Source: Robiginitomaculum sp. | GTDB taxonomy: Bacteria; Pseudomonadota; Alphaproteobacteria; Caulobacterales; Maricaulaceae | Length of the DNA: 43,735 nucleotides | Assembly: GCA_021776595.1 (NCBI GenBank) | Contig: JAJFFP010000023.1 | Coordinates: 1 to 43,735, forward strand | Direction of reading: 5' to 3' | Part shown: in pieces, positions 11,499 to 23,237 of the stretch | Position numbering within the stretch: the stretch's first letter is position 1 | Layout: each line of letters opens with the position of its first letter | Program-made: the position numbers and the translations under genes | Notes under the pieces: model-generated | Seen by the model: the letters and a program-made list of their open reading frames with translations, nothing else | The model's database searches: none | Told to the model about the DNA's origin: nothing

Positions 11499-12995
11499 TT
11501 ATCCCATGCTCGGAAAGGTGAATTGTGCACCGGAACGAATACCGTTGGGCCAGCGTGCAGTAACGGTTTTAAGGCGGGTATAAAAATGCACCGCTTCCTT
11601 GCCATAAATGCCGTGCGCCCCAAAGATAGAGCGCTTCCAGCCGCCAAAACTATGATAGGCTACGGGGACTGGAATGGGCACATTAATGCCCACCATACCT
11701 ACCTGAATACGCTTGGCAAAATCGCGCGCCGCATCGCCATCGCGGGTGAAAATGGCGGTGCCATTGCCATATTCATGGGCATTTATGAGATCCACCGCTT
11801 GCGAGTAATCCCTGGCCCTCAAAACGCTAAGCACCGGGCCGAAAATCTCTTCTTTATAAACGCTCATGTCTTTGGTGACATGATCCAGCAGGGTGCCGCC
11901 CATCCAAAAGCCATTTTCATAGCCTTGCAGTTTCAGACCCCGGCCATCGACCAGCACTTTTGCGCCTTCGGCTGCACCCGCCGCAATGCAATTGGCGATA
12001 CGGTCGCGGGCCTCAGCGGTGATGATTGGCCCCATTTCAGCCGAAGCATCAGTGCTGGGGCCGATCTTCAATGCCTCTACACGGGGCTTCAGCTTATCCA
12101 CCAGGGCATTGGCGGTTTCCTCGCCAATAGGCACGGCCACTGATATGGCCATGCAGCGCTCGCCCGCCGAGCCAAAGCCAGCGCCCATCAGGGCATCGGC
12201 GGCCTGATCCAGATCAGCGTCCGGCATAATAATCATGTGGTTTTTGGCCCCGCCAAGCGCCTGCACACGCTTGCCGGCGGCGCAGCCACGGGTATAGACA
12301 TATTCCGCAATGGGCGTGGAGCCAACAAAGCTGACCGCAGAGATGTCTTTATGGTCCAGCACCGCATCAACGGCCGTCTTGCCCCCGTGAACCACGTTTA
12401 GCACCCCGTCCGGCAGACCGGCCTCGCGAAAAAGATCAAAAATCAGATTGGCGGAGGAGGGATCGCGTTCGGAGGGTTTAAGAACAAAAGTATTGCCGCA
12501 GGCCAATGCCATGGGGATCATCCACAGCGGCACCATGGACGGGAAATTAAAGGGCGTAATGCCTGCCACTACACCAAGCGCCTGTCGTTCGACAAAGCTG
12601 TCTATACCGGGGCCAACCTCACGGGAAAAGTCGCCCTGCAAGTGCGATGGAATACCGGCGGCAAATTCCACTACTTCCAGGGCGCGGGTGACTTCGCCCA
12701 GGGCGTCATCATGGGTCTTGCCATGCTCCATGCTAATGGTGCTGGCAATTTCGTCGGCGCGTTGCCGCATCACTTCACGCAACGCAAACATCATCTTGGC
12801 GCGTTTGGCCGGTGATGTCTCTGACCATCCTGCAAAGGCCGCTTTGGCGGCGTCCACGGCGGCATCCACTTCATCGGCGCCGCCCAGCACCACTTCGCCG
12901 GTTTGCTCACCGGTGGCCGGGTTGTAAACGGCCTGGGTCTGCCCGCTGCCGCCTGCGGTTTGGAGACCACCAATGATGTGAGATATGGTTTTCAA
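11499..12995 (-). CDS. mmsA: CoA-acylating (methyl)malonate-semialdehyde dehydrogenase
   Basis: The enzyme oxidises malonate semialdehyde or methylmalonate semialdehyde with NAD+ and CoA, giving acetyl-CoA or propionyl-CoA and CO2, the last step of this operon. The 498-residue protein has the aldehyde dehydrogenase fold with ITPFNFPSMVPLW (about 146-158), the NAD loop VSFVGSTPIAEYV, the catalytic Cys281 in GERCMAI, and the MmsA-type end (FGGWKRSIFGAHGIYG). The start codon is TTG at 12995, with AGGA about 5 bases upstream; the next upstream stop belongs to the aminotransferase, so no earlier start fits well. Confidence 0.94.
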   Translation of the reverse strand: MKTISHIIGGLQTAGGSGQTQAVYNPATGEQTGEVVLGGADEVDAAVDAAKAAFAGWSETSPAKRAKMMFALREVMRQRADEIASTISMEHGKTHDDALGEVTRALEVVEFAAGIPSHLQGDFSREVGPGIDSFVERQALGVVAGITPFNFPSMVPLWMIPMALACGNTFVLKPSERDPSSANLIFDLFREAGLPDGVLNVVHGGKTAVDAVLDHKDISAVSFVGSTPIAEYVYTRGCAAGKRVQALGGAKNHMIIMPDADLDQAADALMGAGFGSAGERCMAISVAVPIGEETANALVDKLKPRVEALKIGPSTDASAEMGPIITAEARDRIANCIAAGAAEGAKVLVDGRGLKLQGYENGFWMGGTLLDHVTKDMSVYKEEIFGPVLSVLRARDYSQAVDLINAHEYGNGTAIFTRDGDAARDFAKRIQVGMVGINVPIPVPVAYHSFGGWKRSIFGAHGIYGKEAVHFYTRLKTVTARWPNGIRSGAQFTFPSMG

Positions 12996-13003
12996 AACTT
13001 TTC

Positions 13004-14332
13004 CTACTCTATGGATTTGAGCACATCGCGCATGGTTTCAAACATGAAATCGATATGGGGTTTTTCAATTATCAAAGGCGGGGAAAAGGCGATGATATCG
13101 CCGGTAGTGCGGATCAAAAGCCCCTTTTCATAGGCTTTCAAAAAGGCTTCTGTAGCGCGCTTGGTCACATGACCGGGAATGGATTGCAGCTCCACAGCGC
13201 CAATCAGGCCCATATTGCGAATGTCTTTGACATGGGGCAGGCCGCGCAGGGAGTGCACCGCATCTTCCCAATAGGACCACAGCGCAGTGCCTTTATAAAA
13301 AAGACCGTCCTGCTCATAGGTGTCCAGGGTCGCCAAAGACGCCGCGCAAGCCACCGGATTGGCCGAATAGGTATAGCCGTGGAAAAACTCGATCAGTTCC
13401 TCCGGACCCTGCATAAAGGCATCATGGACATGATCATGAACAAACACCGCCCCCATGGGAATAACGCCATTGGCAATGGCCTTGGCCGTGCAGACAATGT
13501 CGGCATCCAGATCAAAATAGCTTGAGGCAAAGGGCTTGCCCATGCGCCCAAAGCCGGTGATGACCTCATCCAGGATCAGCAAAATGCCGTGTTTTTTGGT
13601 GATTGTGCGCAGGCGTTCCAGATAGCCTTTGGGGGGCATAATCACACCGGCGGAACCGGCGATAGGCTCGACAATGACCGCAGCTATGGTCGAGGGGTCA
13701 TGCAGCTCACAGAGCCGTTCCAGATCATCGGCAAGTTCAACGCCGTGTTCCGGTTGGCCACGGGTGAACAGGTTTTCTTCCAGCCCGTGGGTATGGCGCA
13801 GATGGTCCACTCCGGCGACCAATGCGCCAAACATTTTACGGTTCGCCGGCATACCGCCTACTGACATGCCACCAAAATTGACCCCGTGATAACCTTTCTC
13901 GCGTCCGATCAGGCGGGTACGGTGCCCTTCACCACGGGCGCGATGGTAAGCAATGGCGATTTTAAGCGCGGTTTCCACGCTTTCGGAACCGGAATTGACA
14001 AAGAACACATGGTTCAAATCGCCCGGCATGATGGATTTGAGCCGGTATGCCAATTCGAACGCTTTGGGGTGGCCCATTTGAAAGCCCGGTGAATAATCCA
14101 GCTCGGCGACTTGTTCCTGCACCGCCTTGACAATACGCGGCTGATTATGCCCGGCATTGCAGCACCAAAGACCGGCAATACCATCCATAACCTTTTTGCC
14201 ATCATGGGTGGTGTAATACATGCCATCGGCGGCAACAAACAAACGCGGGTTTTTCTTGAAAGCCCGGTTGGGCGTAAAGCCCATCCAATAGGCATCCAGA
14301 TCATTTGGAACGGGGGAAACGGAGGCATTCAT
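13004..14332 (-). CDS. Beta-alanine (omega-amino acid):pyruvate aminotransferase
   Basis: This class III PLP aminotransferase should convert beta-alanine (or beta-aminoisobutyrate) and pyruvate to malonate semialdehyde (or its methyl form) and alanine. The 442 residues include the NSGSESVETALK cofactor loop, Asp255 in LILDEVITGFGR and the PLP lysine Lys284 in CTAKAIANG. The substrate follows from its place between PreA and MmsA. Its ATG overlaps the preA stop codon (TGATG), indicating translational coupling. Confidence 0.93.
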   Translation of the reverse strand: MNASVSPVPNDLDAYWMGFTPNRAFKKNPRLFVAADGMYYTTHDGKKVMDGIAGLWCCNAGHNQPRIVKAVQEQVAELDYSPGFQMGHPKAFELAYRLKSIMPGDLNHVFFVNSGSESVETALKIAIAYHRARGEGHRTRLIGREKGYHGVNFGGMSVGGMPANRKMFGALVAGVDHLRHTHGLEENLFTRGQPEHGVELADDLERLCELHDPSTIAAVIVEPIAGSAGVIMPPKGYLERLRTITKKHGILLILDEVITGFGRMGKPFASSYFDLDADIVCTAKAIANGVIPMGAVFVHDHVHDAFMQGPEELIEFFHGYTYSANPVACAASLATLDTYEQDGLFYKGTALWSYWEDAVHSLRGLPHVKDIRNMGLIGAVELQSIPGHVTKRATEAFLKAYEKGLLIRTTGDIIAFSPPLIIEKPHIDFMFETMRDVLKSIE

Positions 14333-15603
14333 CAGACTACTCCACTATTTTTGGGGTGTTCCGGCCAGGTCAGATACGGCAGGTCATTATCCTGCGCGAC
14401 CATTGTGATACAATCGGGAACCGGGCAGACGTGCAGGCACAGATTACACCCAACACAATCGGCGTCTACCACCGTAAAGTCACGACCGCCGGTTTTATTG
14501 CCTTGCATGGTAATCGCCTGATGCGAAGTGTCCTCGCAAACAATATGGCAACGGCCACATTCAATACATTTTTCCTGATCGATCCTGGCTTTAAGATCGA
14601 AATTCATATTCAAATCGTTCCAGTTGACCGTATTGGCAATGGCGGCCCCGCGAAAATCATCAATAGAACGATAGCCCTTGCCGTCCATGAAATCGGATAA
14701 TCCATCATTCAGGTCTTCGATGATACGAAAACCATAGAGCATGGCGGCGGTGCATACTTGCAAGGCGTTGGCCCCAAGAGCGATAAATTCGGCGGCGTCG
14801 CGCCAGTTAGTAATGCCGCCAATTGCCGATATATCAAGGTCTTGCGTTGTCCCGTTACGGGCAATTTCGGCTACCATATGCAGTGCAATGGGTTTGACGG
14901 CCGAGCCGCAATAGCCGCCATGGGTGCCCTTGCCATCCAGCACCGGGTTGGGGGCCATGACATCCAGATCAACGCCGATTATGGAATTGACGGTATTAAT
15001 CAGCGCCACCGCATCGGCGTCACCGGCCAGTGCGGCTTCGGCAGGTAATAAAATATCGGTGGTATTGGGAGTGAGCTTGGTAAAGACTGGCAGGTCGCCA
15101 ACCGCCTCACGCACCCAGCGCGTGGTATCTTGCACCATTTTTGGCACCTGGCCGATGGCCGAACCCATACCGCGCTCGCACATGCCATGGGGACAGCCCA
15201 GGTTCAGCTCAATCCCGTGCACACCGGTATTGGCAATCTTGATGGCGAGGTCCTTCCATAATACCTCTTCCACCGGGGCCATCATCGAGCCAATGATAAT
15301 GCGATCGGGATAGTTTTTGCGCACCTGCTCAATTTCGCGCAGATTAACCTCCAAAGGCCTGTCCGAGATAAGCTCGATATTGTTAATGCCTAAAATGCCG
15401 CGCGCCGTGTCCTTGTGCACCCCATAACGCGAAGTGACATTGACCACTGGCGGGTCCTCACCCAGCGTTTTCCACACCACACCGCCCCAGCCGCCCGCAA
15501 ACGCGCGCTCCACATTATATTGCTTGTCGGTTGGTGGCGCCGAGGCCAGCCAGAAGGGGTTTATGCTTTCAATGCCGGCAATGCTGCATCCCAGATCAGC
15601 CAT
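14332..15603 (-). CDS. preA: NAD-dependent dihydropyrimidine dehydrogenase subunit PreA
   Basis: PreA is the catalytic subunit that reduces uracil or thymine to the 5,6-dihydro form. The 423-residue protein has an FMN-binding dihydroorotate dehydrogenase-like barrel (NLGCPHGMCERGMG, with the active-site Cys near the pyrimidine) and two C-terminal 4Fe-4S motifs (CIECGRCHIVC, CVGCNLCLHVCPVPDC). It overlaps preT by 8 bases and the aminotransferase by 1. Electrons should come from NADH through PreT. Confidence 0.95.
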   Translation of the reverse strand: MADLGCSIAGIESINPFWLASAPPTDKQYNVERAFAGGWGGVVWKTLGEDPPVVNVTSRYGVHKDTARGILGINNIELISDRPLEVNLREIEQVRKNYPDRIIIGSMMAPVEEVLWKDLAIKIANTGVHGIELNLGCPHGMCERGMGSAIGQVPKMVQDTTRWVREAVGDLPVFTKLTPNTTDILLPAEAALAGDADAVALINTVNSIIGVDLDVMAPNPVLDGKGTHGGYCGSAVKPIALHMVAEIARNGTTQDLDISAIGGITNWRDAAEFIALGANALQVCTAAMLYGFRIIEDLNDGLSDFMDGKGYRSIDDFRGAAIANTVNWNDLNMNFDLKARIDQEKCIECGRCHIVCEDTSHQAITMQGNKTGGRDFTVVDADCVGCNLCLHVCPVPDCITMVAQDNDLPYLTWPEHPKNSGVV

Positions 15604-16945
15604 GGTTTTTCTCCATCAGGAACGCATGAATCCCGGCGGCAGTTGTTTTACCATCCTGCACGGCCTGCACCGTCAAATCCTCACCCGATGCAATGCAATC
15701 ACCACCGGCAAAAATACCGGGCAGTGAGGTTTGGCCATGCTCATCAACAATGATTTTCCCGTTTTGCTGCTTTATGCCGCCAAGGGCAGTATCAACCAGT
15801 GCCTGACCAATGGCGCTATAAACCCGATCCGCCAGCAATGTGAAATGCTCGCCGGTTCCGCGAAGTTTGTCATCATTCAAGGCCGTGCGTTCAAGGTGCA
15901 CAGTATGCACCGCGCCATTGCCAATCAGGCGCACCGGCCTGGCCCAGTGCATCATGGTGACGCCATTAATGGCCGCCAGGTCCTGTTCCCATTTGGTGGC
16001 CCCCATCTGCGCCGGGCCTCGGCGATAGACCAGCGTGACGGATCGCGCGCCCAGGCGTTTGGCCTGCACTGCTGCATCTATGGCCGTATTACCACCGCCA
16101 ATGATCACTACGCTCTCTCCGGGGTCGATTTTGGCCAGATCGTCGGCCTGGCGAATATCCTCAATGAAGGCCAGTGCATTTCTGACCCCATCAAGGTTTT
16201 CACCGGCAATATCGAGCTTTCGTGGTTTTTCAAGCCCCACGCCAATAAACACGGCGTCATATTTTTCTTTTAGTTCTGCTAGCGTCAAATCGCGGCCAAG
16301 CGCTTTTTCATAGGTAATGGTTATGCCACCAATGCCCAGCAAAAATGCAATCTCGCGGGCGGCAAATTTCTGCACCATCTTATAGGCCGCCAGACCATAT
16401 TCATTTAGCCCGCCGGGTTTTTTTCTGGATTCAAATACCTCCACCACATGACCCTGCTTTGCCAGTTCATGGGCGCAAGCCAGACCGGCCGGGCCGGCAC
16501 CAATAATGGCTATGGTTTTGCCGGTTTTGGCGGCGCGCGCAAAGGGGTGCTTTTCATTTTGGCTCATGAGGTGGTCAACTGCATGGCGTTGCAGTGCCCC
16601 AATGGTCACCGGGTCATCCTCGCCCGTGTTCAGCACACATTTATGCTCGCACAACATTTCGGTGGGGCAGGCGCGGGCGCAAGTGCCGCCCATAATGTTT
16701 GCGCTTAATATGGTTCGCGCAGAGCCGCGCAAATTATCGGTGGCAATCTGGCGAATGAATTTAGGAATATCGATAGCCGTAGGGCAGGCGGTAACGCAGG
16801 GGGCATCATAACAAAAAAGGCATCGGCTGGCCTGCACACTGGCCTGTTCGGCATTAAGTGGCGGATGCAGGTCGTCAAAATTGGCGGCAATTTCGTCAGT
16901 GGTTAAAACCCCTCCGGTTTTGCTGTAAACTGGATGCTCGCCCAT
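15596..16945 (-). CDS. preT: NAD-dependent dihydropyrimidine dehydrogenase subunit PreT
   Basis: PreT is the electron-input partner of PreA. It resembles the small subunit of glutamate synthase: an N-terminal Cys-rich part (CLFCYDAPCVTACPTAIDIPKFI, then GGTCARACPTEMLCEHKC), an FAD-binding GAGPAGLACAHELA motif and an NAD(P)-binding GGGNTAIDAA motif. Length is 449 residues. It is the first enzyme gene of the operon, starting 120 bases after the end of the rutR-like gene with a RutR-type operator in the gap. Confidence 0.94.
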   Translation of the reverse strand: MGEHPVYSKTGGVLTTDEIAANFDDLHPPLNAEQASVQASRCLFCYDAPCVTACPTAIDIPKFIRQIATDNLRGSARTILSANIMGGTCARACPTEMLCEHKCVLNTGEDDPVTIGALQRHAVDHLMSQNEKHPFARAAKTGKTIAIIGAGPAGLACAHELAKQGHVVEVFESRKKPGGLNEYGLAAYKMVQKFAAREIAFLLGIGGITITYEKALGRDLTLAELKEKYDAVFIGVGLEKPRKLDIAGENLDGVRNALAFIEDIRQADDLAKIDPGESVVIIGGGNTAIDAAVQAKRLGARSVTLVYRRGPAQMGATKWEQDLAAINGVTMMHWARPVRLIGNGAVHTVHLERTALNDDKLRGTGEHFTLLADRVYSAIGQALVDTALGGIKQQNGKIIVDEHGQTSLPGIFAGGDCIASGEDLTVQAVQDGKTTAAGIHAFLMEKNHG

Positions 16946-17006
16946 TTATGCCGCTCCGTGCCCCCGATATATTTATTTAGCGCGCATTTTTCCAATGCCT
17001 GGGGAC

Positions 17007-17035
17007 ACAATCGCGATTAGTGGGGGGCAGGTCAA
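17007..17035 (-). promoter_or_regulatory. Candidate promoter for the preT operon
   Basis: On the minus strand TTGACC (17035-17030) is followed after 17 bases by GATTGT (17012-17007). The -35 box is good and the -10 is poor (three of six). Start of transcription would be near 17000, about 55 bases before preT. The RutR-type site lies just upstream of this -35. It is the best match in the gap, but a promoter further upstream is possible. Confidence 0.3.
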
Positions 17036-17042
17036 GTGCTAT

Positions 17043-17058
17043 CTGACCAATTGGTCAA
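17043..17058. promoter_or_regulatory. RutR-type operator
   Basis: CTGACCAATTGGTCAA contains a perfect 14-bp palindrome (17044-17057). It matches the E. coli RutR consensus TTGACCAnnTGGTCAA at every fixed position but the first base. It sits between the RutR-like gene and preT, 98 bases ahead of preT. RutR is released from DNA by uracil or thymine in E. coli; the same logic would link this catabolic operon to its substrate. Confidence 0.85.
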
Positions 17059-17065
17059 GATTGTG

Positions 17066-17728
17066 TCAGGCCTTTAACCCGATGCCGGTAAGGATAATCT
17101 TGCAGACCTGATCGGTGGCGTCAGCAAACTGCTCATCGCTTAGTGGGCTGTCAGCATTCAGCACACTGATTTGGCAGGCAAAGTCCGCATAATGCTGTGT
17201 GGTCGCCCAGATCATGAAAAACAGGGCCATCGGGTCCACGGGGTTTATCTTTCCGTCTCTTATCCACTGATTGATCTGTCTGGAGCGTTTCTCGACCCAG
17301 GGCTTTAATGTGGTATGCAAATACTCATCAATGGCCGGTGCGCCGCGAATAACCTCCATCGCCCAAACGCGGGAGCCATAGGGTCGGGTTCGCGCCTGTT
17401 CCATCTTGGCGCGGATATAACCACCCAGAGCCGCTTTGGGATCGTCAGTTTCGTCAAAGGGCTGTGCCGCTGCCAGCCAATGCTCGCACACATCTTCAAT
17501 AACTTTGAGATAAAGCGCCCTTTTGGTGGAAAAATAATAATGCAGATTGGCTTTTGGAACGCCGGCGCGCCGGGCAATGGCATCGGTGGTCGCCCCTTTG
17601 AAGCCCGCGAGCGCAAATTCATGTTCTGCGGCGGCCAATATCTGGCGTTCATTATGCTCACGAATGGCGCGCTTGCCCGTAATTTTGGGTTTTTGTTCAG
17701 GTTGCAGGGTTTGGTTGTGAAGACTCAT
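17066..17728 (-). CDS. rutR: TetR family regulator, RutR-like (pyrimidine-responsive)
   Basis: The product (220 residues from the ATG at 17728) has an N-terminal TetR helix-turn-helix (GATTDAIARRAGVPKANLHYYF). The ligand domain resembles RutR (SRVWAMEVIRGAP, WVEKRSRQINQWI). An in-frame ATG at 17794 would add 22 residues not typical of the family, so I prefer the inner start. The gene lies upstream of, and on the same strand as, the reductive pyrimidine operon, and a RutR consensus operator lies 8 bases past its end. Regulation by uracil or thymine is inferred from the E. coli homologue. Confidence 0.88.
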   Translation of the reverse strand: MSLHNQTLQPEQKPKITGKRAIREHNERQILAAAEHEFALAGFKGATTDAIARRAGVPKANLHYYFSTKRALYLKVIEDVCEHWLAAAQPFDETDDPKAALGGYIRAKMEQARTRPYGSRVWAMEVIRGAPAIDEYLHTTLKPWVEKRSRQINQWIRDGKINPVDPMALFFMIWATTQHYADFACQISVLNADSPLSDEQFADATDQVCKIILTGIGLKA

Positions 17729-17879
17729 GGTGCACCAAATATGCTTTAGATATAAAAGACAGATATAGCATTGTATTGCAGGCGTTAAGTGCAAATTGCG
17801 CTGTCCAGGGTTCTTGTGCCGCCATGTTGTATATATATCATTACGCGGGGCCGGGCTTGCACGGGCGGAGCATAGCCAA

Positions 17880-18365
17880 TTACATTTGCAAGATGGCCGT
17901 TTGGAAACATATTGCAGCTATAGCCGTGGATATGGCTCGCAGGTAATTCCAGAAAACCCAACGCGGAAGATAAGTCTGGTTCCAGTAACTTGCAGTCTGC
18001 AGGCTTGAGAAATCCATTCCATCCAGCTTGTTATTCATGGGGATATTAGCGACAAAGGATAAGACAAAAGCGCCAAACGCATAGTATCCGGCACCAAGCA
18101 ACAATAATGTGGATACTTCTTCCAAATCTTGGGAAAAAGTATAGCTGGCCAATCCAATGGTTAAAATCAAATTGCCCCATAACAGAACCATGGTAATTGA
18201 TTTCCAGATTTCACGGTTTAACACCTGCATGACCTCTATTCCCGCTGCTGGTTTTGAATTTTTGAATGAACGCATTAAAAAATCCGAAAACACGAGGAAT
18301 AAGCCGCTTGTCAGGGATATGCCTATGACAGCAAAGGCGCATAGAATGATAAACCAGTTTTCCAT
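17880..18365 (-). CDS. DUF1772 family membrane protein
   Basis: The 161-residue protein has about four hydrophobic segments (near 5-27, 57-78, 84-107 and 137-157) and the DUF1772 feature VANIPMNNKLD between helices three and four. Some DUF1772 members are anthrone-oxygenase-like, but no function should be assumed. It follows the oxidoreductase gene on the same strand after 43 bases and may be co-transcribed with it under the divergent TetR regulator. Confidence 0.75.
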   Translation of the reverse strand: MENWFIILCAFAVIGISLTSGLFLVFSDFLMRSFKNSKPAAGIEVMQVLNREIWKSITMVLLWGNLILTIGLASYTFSQDLEEVSTLLLLGAGYYAFGAFVLSFVANIPMNNKLDGMDFSSLQTASYWNQTYLPRWVFWNYLRAISTAIAAICFQTAILQM

Positions 18366-18408
18366 AATCTATTCTCCAGAAAAATTTTAGCATGGGTGCT
18401 TTCATGTC

Positions 18409-19041
18409 CTAATAGGATAGCCCCGGTGCCTGTTGCATATATGTGTTGTCTGTAAGTTGGCTGAGCATGAAACCCGCAACTTCTATATGAGGCATTTTCA
18501 GTTTCAGACGCTTTTTTGAAGGTGTTGCACCATGCCAGTAGGAGCCGTTGAATGTCGCGGAAGAGAAATTACTGGACCGGGCAATGGTCCAGTTAAGACC
18601 ACTTTTCCTTATGATGGATTCCTGCCTCTCGTGATCCGCATAAACATGCCTGAGAATGACTGGGATGACAAAAAAGCGATAATGCCATGGCAGCCAGTCA
18701 TGACTATTACCAACACCAAGGCCAGACAGACAGATCAAGCGTTTTGTGCCGGCGCTCTGCATCGCCTTGATGATGTTGGCAGTGCCTTTTGCCCGCAGGC
18801 CATCTTTATTGGATAGCGGCATCCCCAATGCACATAACACTGCATCCTGATTGGTTATGGCCCGCTCAACAGTGAGTGGATCAAGAACGTCGTCTCGAAT
18901 AATCGTCAATCGTTCATTGTTAGCAGGGGTGACTTTTTGTGGGCTACGTGTGAAAGCAGTGACTGTATGGCCCTGCTCCAGTGCCAGTTTAACGAGGTGC
19001 AACCCCACTGCACCAGTTGCGCCAAATATGATCAGTTTCAT
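18409..19041 (-). CDS. NAD(P)-binding oxidoreductase, atypical SDR type
   Basis: The 210-residue cytoplasmic protein has a Rossmann fold with GATGAVG (8-14), the NAD(P)H-binding domain family related to NmrA and biliverdin reductase B. The usual SDR YxxxK site is not evident, as is common in this branch, and the substrate is unknown. AAGGA precedes the ATG. It is divergent from a TetR gene, with a palindromic operator immediately in front of it, so it is the likely main target of that regulator. Confidence 0.85.
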   Translation of the reverse strand: MKLIIFGATGAVGLHLVKLALEQGHTVTAFTRSPQKVTPANNERLTIIRDDVLDPLTVERAITNQDAVLCALGMPLSNKDGLRAKGTANIIKAMQSAGTKRLICLSGLGVGNSHDWLPWHYRFFVIPVILRHVYADHERQESIIRKSGLNWTIARSSNFSSATFNGSYWHGATPSKKRLKLKMPHIEVAGFMLSQLTDNTYMQQAPGLSY

Positions 19042-19057
19042 TGTTTCGTCCTTTCGC

Positions 19058-19072
19058 TTGACACAGTGTCAA
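19058..19072. promoter_or_regulatory. Palindromic operator for the divergent TetR regulator
   Basis: TTGACACAGTGTCAA is a 7+1+7 perfect palindrome in the 64-base gap between the oxidoreductase and tetR starts. It lies just downstream of a predicted promoter for the oxidoreductase, where a bound repressor would block transcription. Both the size and symmetry suit a TetR dimer. Confidence 0.7.
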
Positions 19073-19083
19073 TTGACAAGGGG

Positions 19084-19112
19084 TATTTAGGCGTTACTTT
19101 ACATTATGTCAA
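19084..19112 (-). promoter_or_regulatory. Candidate promoter for the NAD(P)-binding oxidoreductase gene
   Basis: On the minus strand a perfect -35 TTGACA (19112-19107) is followed after exactly 17 bases by TAAATA (19089-19084). Transcription would start near 19077, a few bases ahead of the palindrome at 19058-19072. The -35 box overlaps the first codons of the divergent tetR gene. Confidence 0.5.
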
Positions 19113-19693
19113 GTCAAGCACCAAAAACGCGCAACAGAATTTTGCAAGCCGCCTTGGACCTTTTGATTGCTAATCAGGGAAAAGGGGTGCGCATGTCGGA
19201 TATTGCCAAGCGTGCCGGTGTTTCACGCCAAGCCCTATATCTGCATTTTCAAACCCGCGCCGATTTGCTGGTCGCCGCCACGTTTTATCTGGATCAGCAA
19301 AAAAATATTGAAGCACGCCTTCAACCTAGCCGATCTGCCAATAACGGCATTGAGCGCCTTGATGCCTACGTATTTGCCTGGGGTAATTATATTCCGGAGA
19401 TTTATAGTATTGCAAAGGCCCTGATGGCGATGGCAGATAGCGATGAAGAGGCGGCAAAGGCGTGGGGCGAACGGATGCAAGATATGTATGAGGGGTGCGA
19501 GGCAGCCGTGAACGCATTGCACGAGGATAATCAGTTGTCTCCTGATTATACCCAACAAACTGCCACAGATATTTTATGGATGCTGTTATCGGTGCGTAAT
19601 TGGGAGCATTTGGTCATGGATTGTCGCTGGACACAGAAAAAATATCTTGCAACCATAAAAACAATGGCGCGAAGAATATTAATAAAAACATGA
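19106..19693 (+). CDS. TetR family transcriptional regulator
   Basis: The 195-residue protein has an N-terminal TetR DNA-binding domain (KGVRMSDIAKRAGVSRQALYLHF) and a C-terminal domain of unassigned ligand. It is divergent from the NAD(P)-binding oxidoreductase and shares a 64-base promoter region with a strong palindrome. It most likely represses the oxidoreductase-DUF1772 pair and itself. The gene ends 2 bases before the end of the convergent ligA gene. Confidence 0.9.
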   Translation: MSSQAPKTRNRILQAALDLLIANQGKGVRMSDIAKRAGVSRQALYLHFQTRADLLVAATFYLDQQKNIEARLQPSRSANNGIERLDAYVFAWGNYIPEIYSIAKALMAMADSDEEAAKAWGERMQDMYEGCEAAVNALHEDNQLSPDYTQQTATDILWMLLSVRNWEHLVMDCRWTQKKYLATIKTMARRILIKT

Positions 19694-19695
19694 TG

Positions 19696-22598
<2,903 letters not shown>

Positions 22599-22740
22599 GC
22601 TGCGTCAACGCATCTTAGCGCACTTTGGCGAAAGGAGAATACATCTTGACGTAAAGACGCTGGTCAGTTTGGCGCCGTTCTTCATTCTTCATAAGCGAAA
22701 GGCACGATCACCGGGCCTTCAACACCACATGGAGAATAAA

Positions 22741-23211
22741 ATGAAGAAATATCTTTCACCTAAATTTACCGCGATCAGTCTGGCGATTGGGCTTTCTTTT
22801 GCACTGGCGGCACACATTACGGAAACCCAGGCCGCCGATACCGGCACCATTGAGATCAATGTGGACAATGTCCAACCTCATAAAGGCCAACTGATGGTGG
22901 CCCTATACGATAGTGAGGCGGGTTATAACAATGGCACCGCCATAAACGGCAAGAAAATTCCGGTTCAGAAGGACCGTATAAGCGTACGTTTTGGTGGATT
23001 AAAACCGGGCCGGTATGCCGTGAAAATGTTTCACGATATCAATCAGAACGCAAAACTGGACAGGCTGGAAAACGGTATGCCAACCGAACCCTTTGGCTTT
23101 TCAAATAATGCACCTGCCGTTATGGGCCCGGCGAGCTGGAATGATGCCAACTTTACCCTTGGCTTAGAAACCAGGACGCAGCGCATCAAACTGATCAGTC
23201 TTTCTGAATAA
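22741..23211 (+). CDS. Exported DUF2141 family protein
   Basis: The 156-residue product has a signal peptide (KKYLSPKF then a hydrophobic core, likely cut after ETQA) and a beta-rich DUF2141 domain (GTIEINVDNVQPHKGQLMVA, AVKMFHDINQNAKLD, PTEPFGFSNN). Function is unknown; the family is periplasmic. The ATG at 22741 is chosen because GGAG lies 7 bases before it and the signal peptide starts there; in-frame ATGs at 22669 and 22729 are less likely. A DUF2306 membrane protein follows 26 bases later. Confidence 0.85.
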   Translation: MKKYLSPKFTAISLAIGLSFALAAHITETQAADTGTIEINVDNVQPHKGQLMVALYDSEAGYNNGTAINGKKIPVQKDRISVRFGGLKPGRYAVKMFHDINQNAKLDRLENGMPTEPFGFSNNAPAVMGPASWNDANFTLGLETRTQRIKLISLSE

Positions 23212-23237
23212 TTATCCAGCGCAACAGGAGGCCGGTC

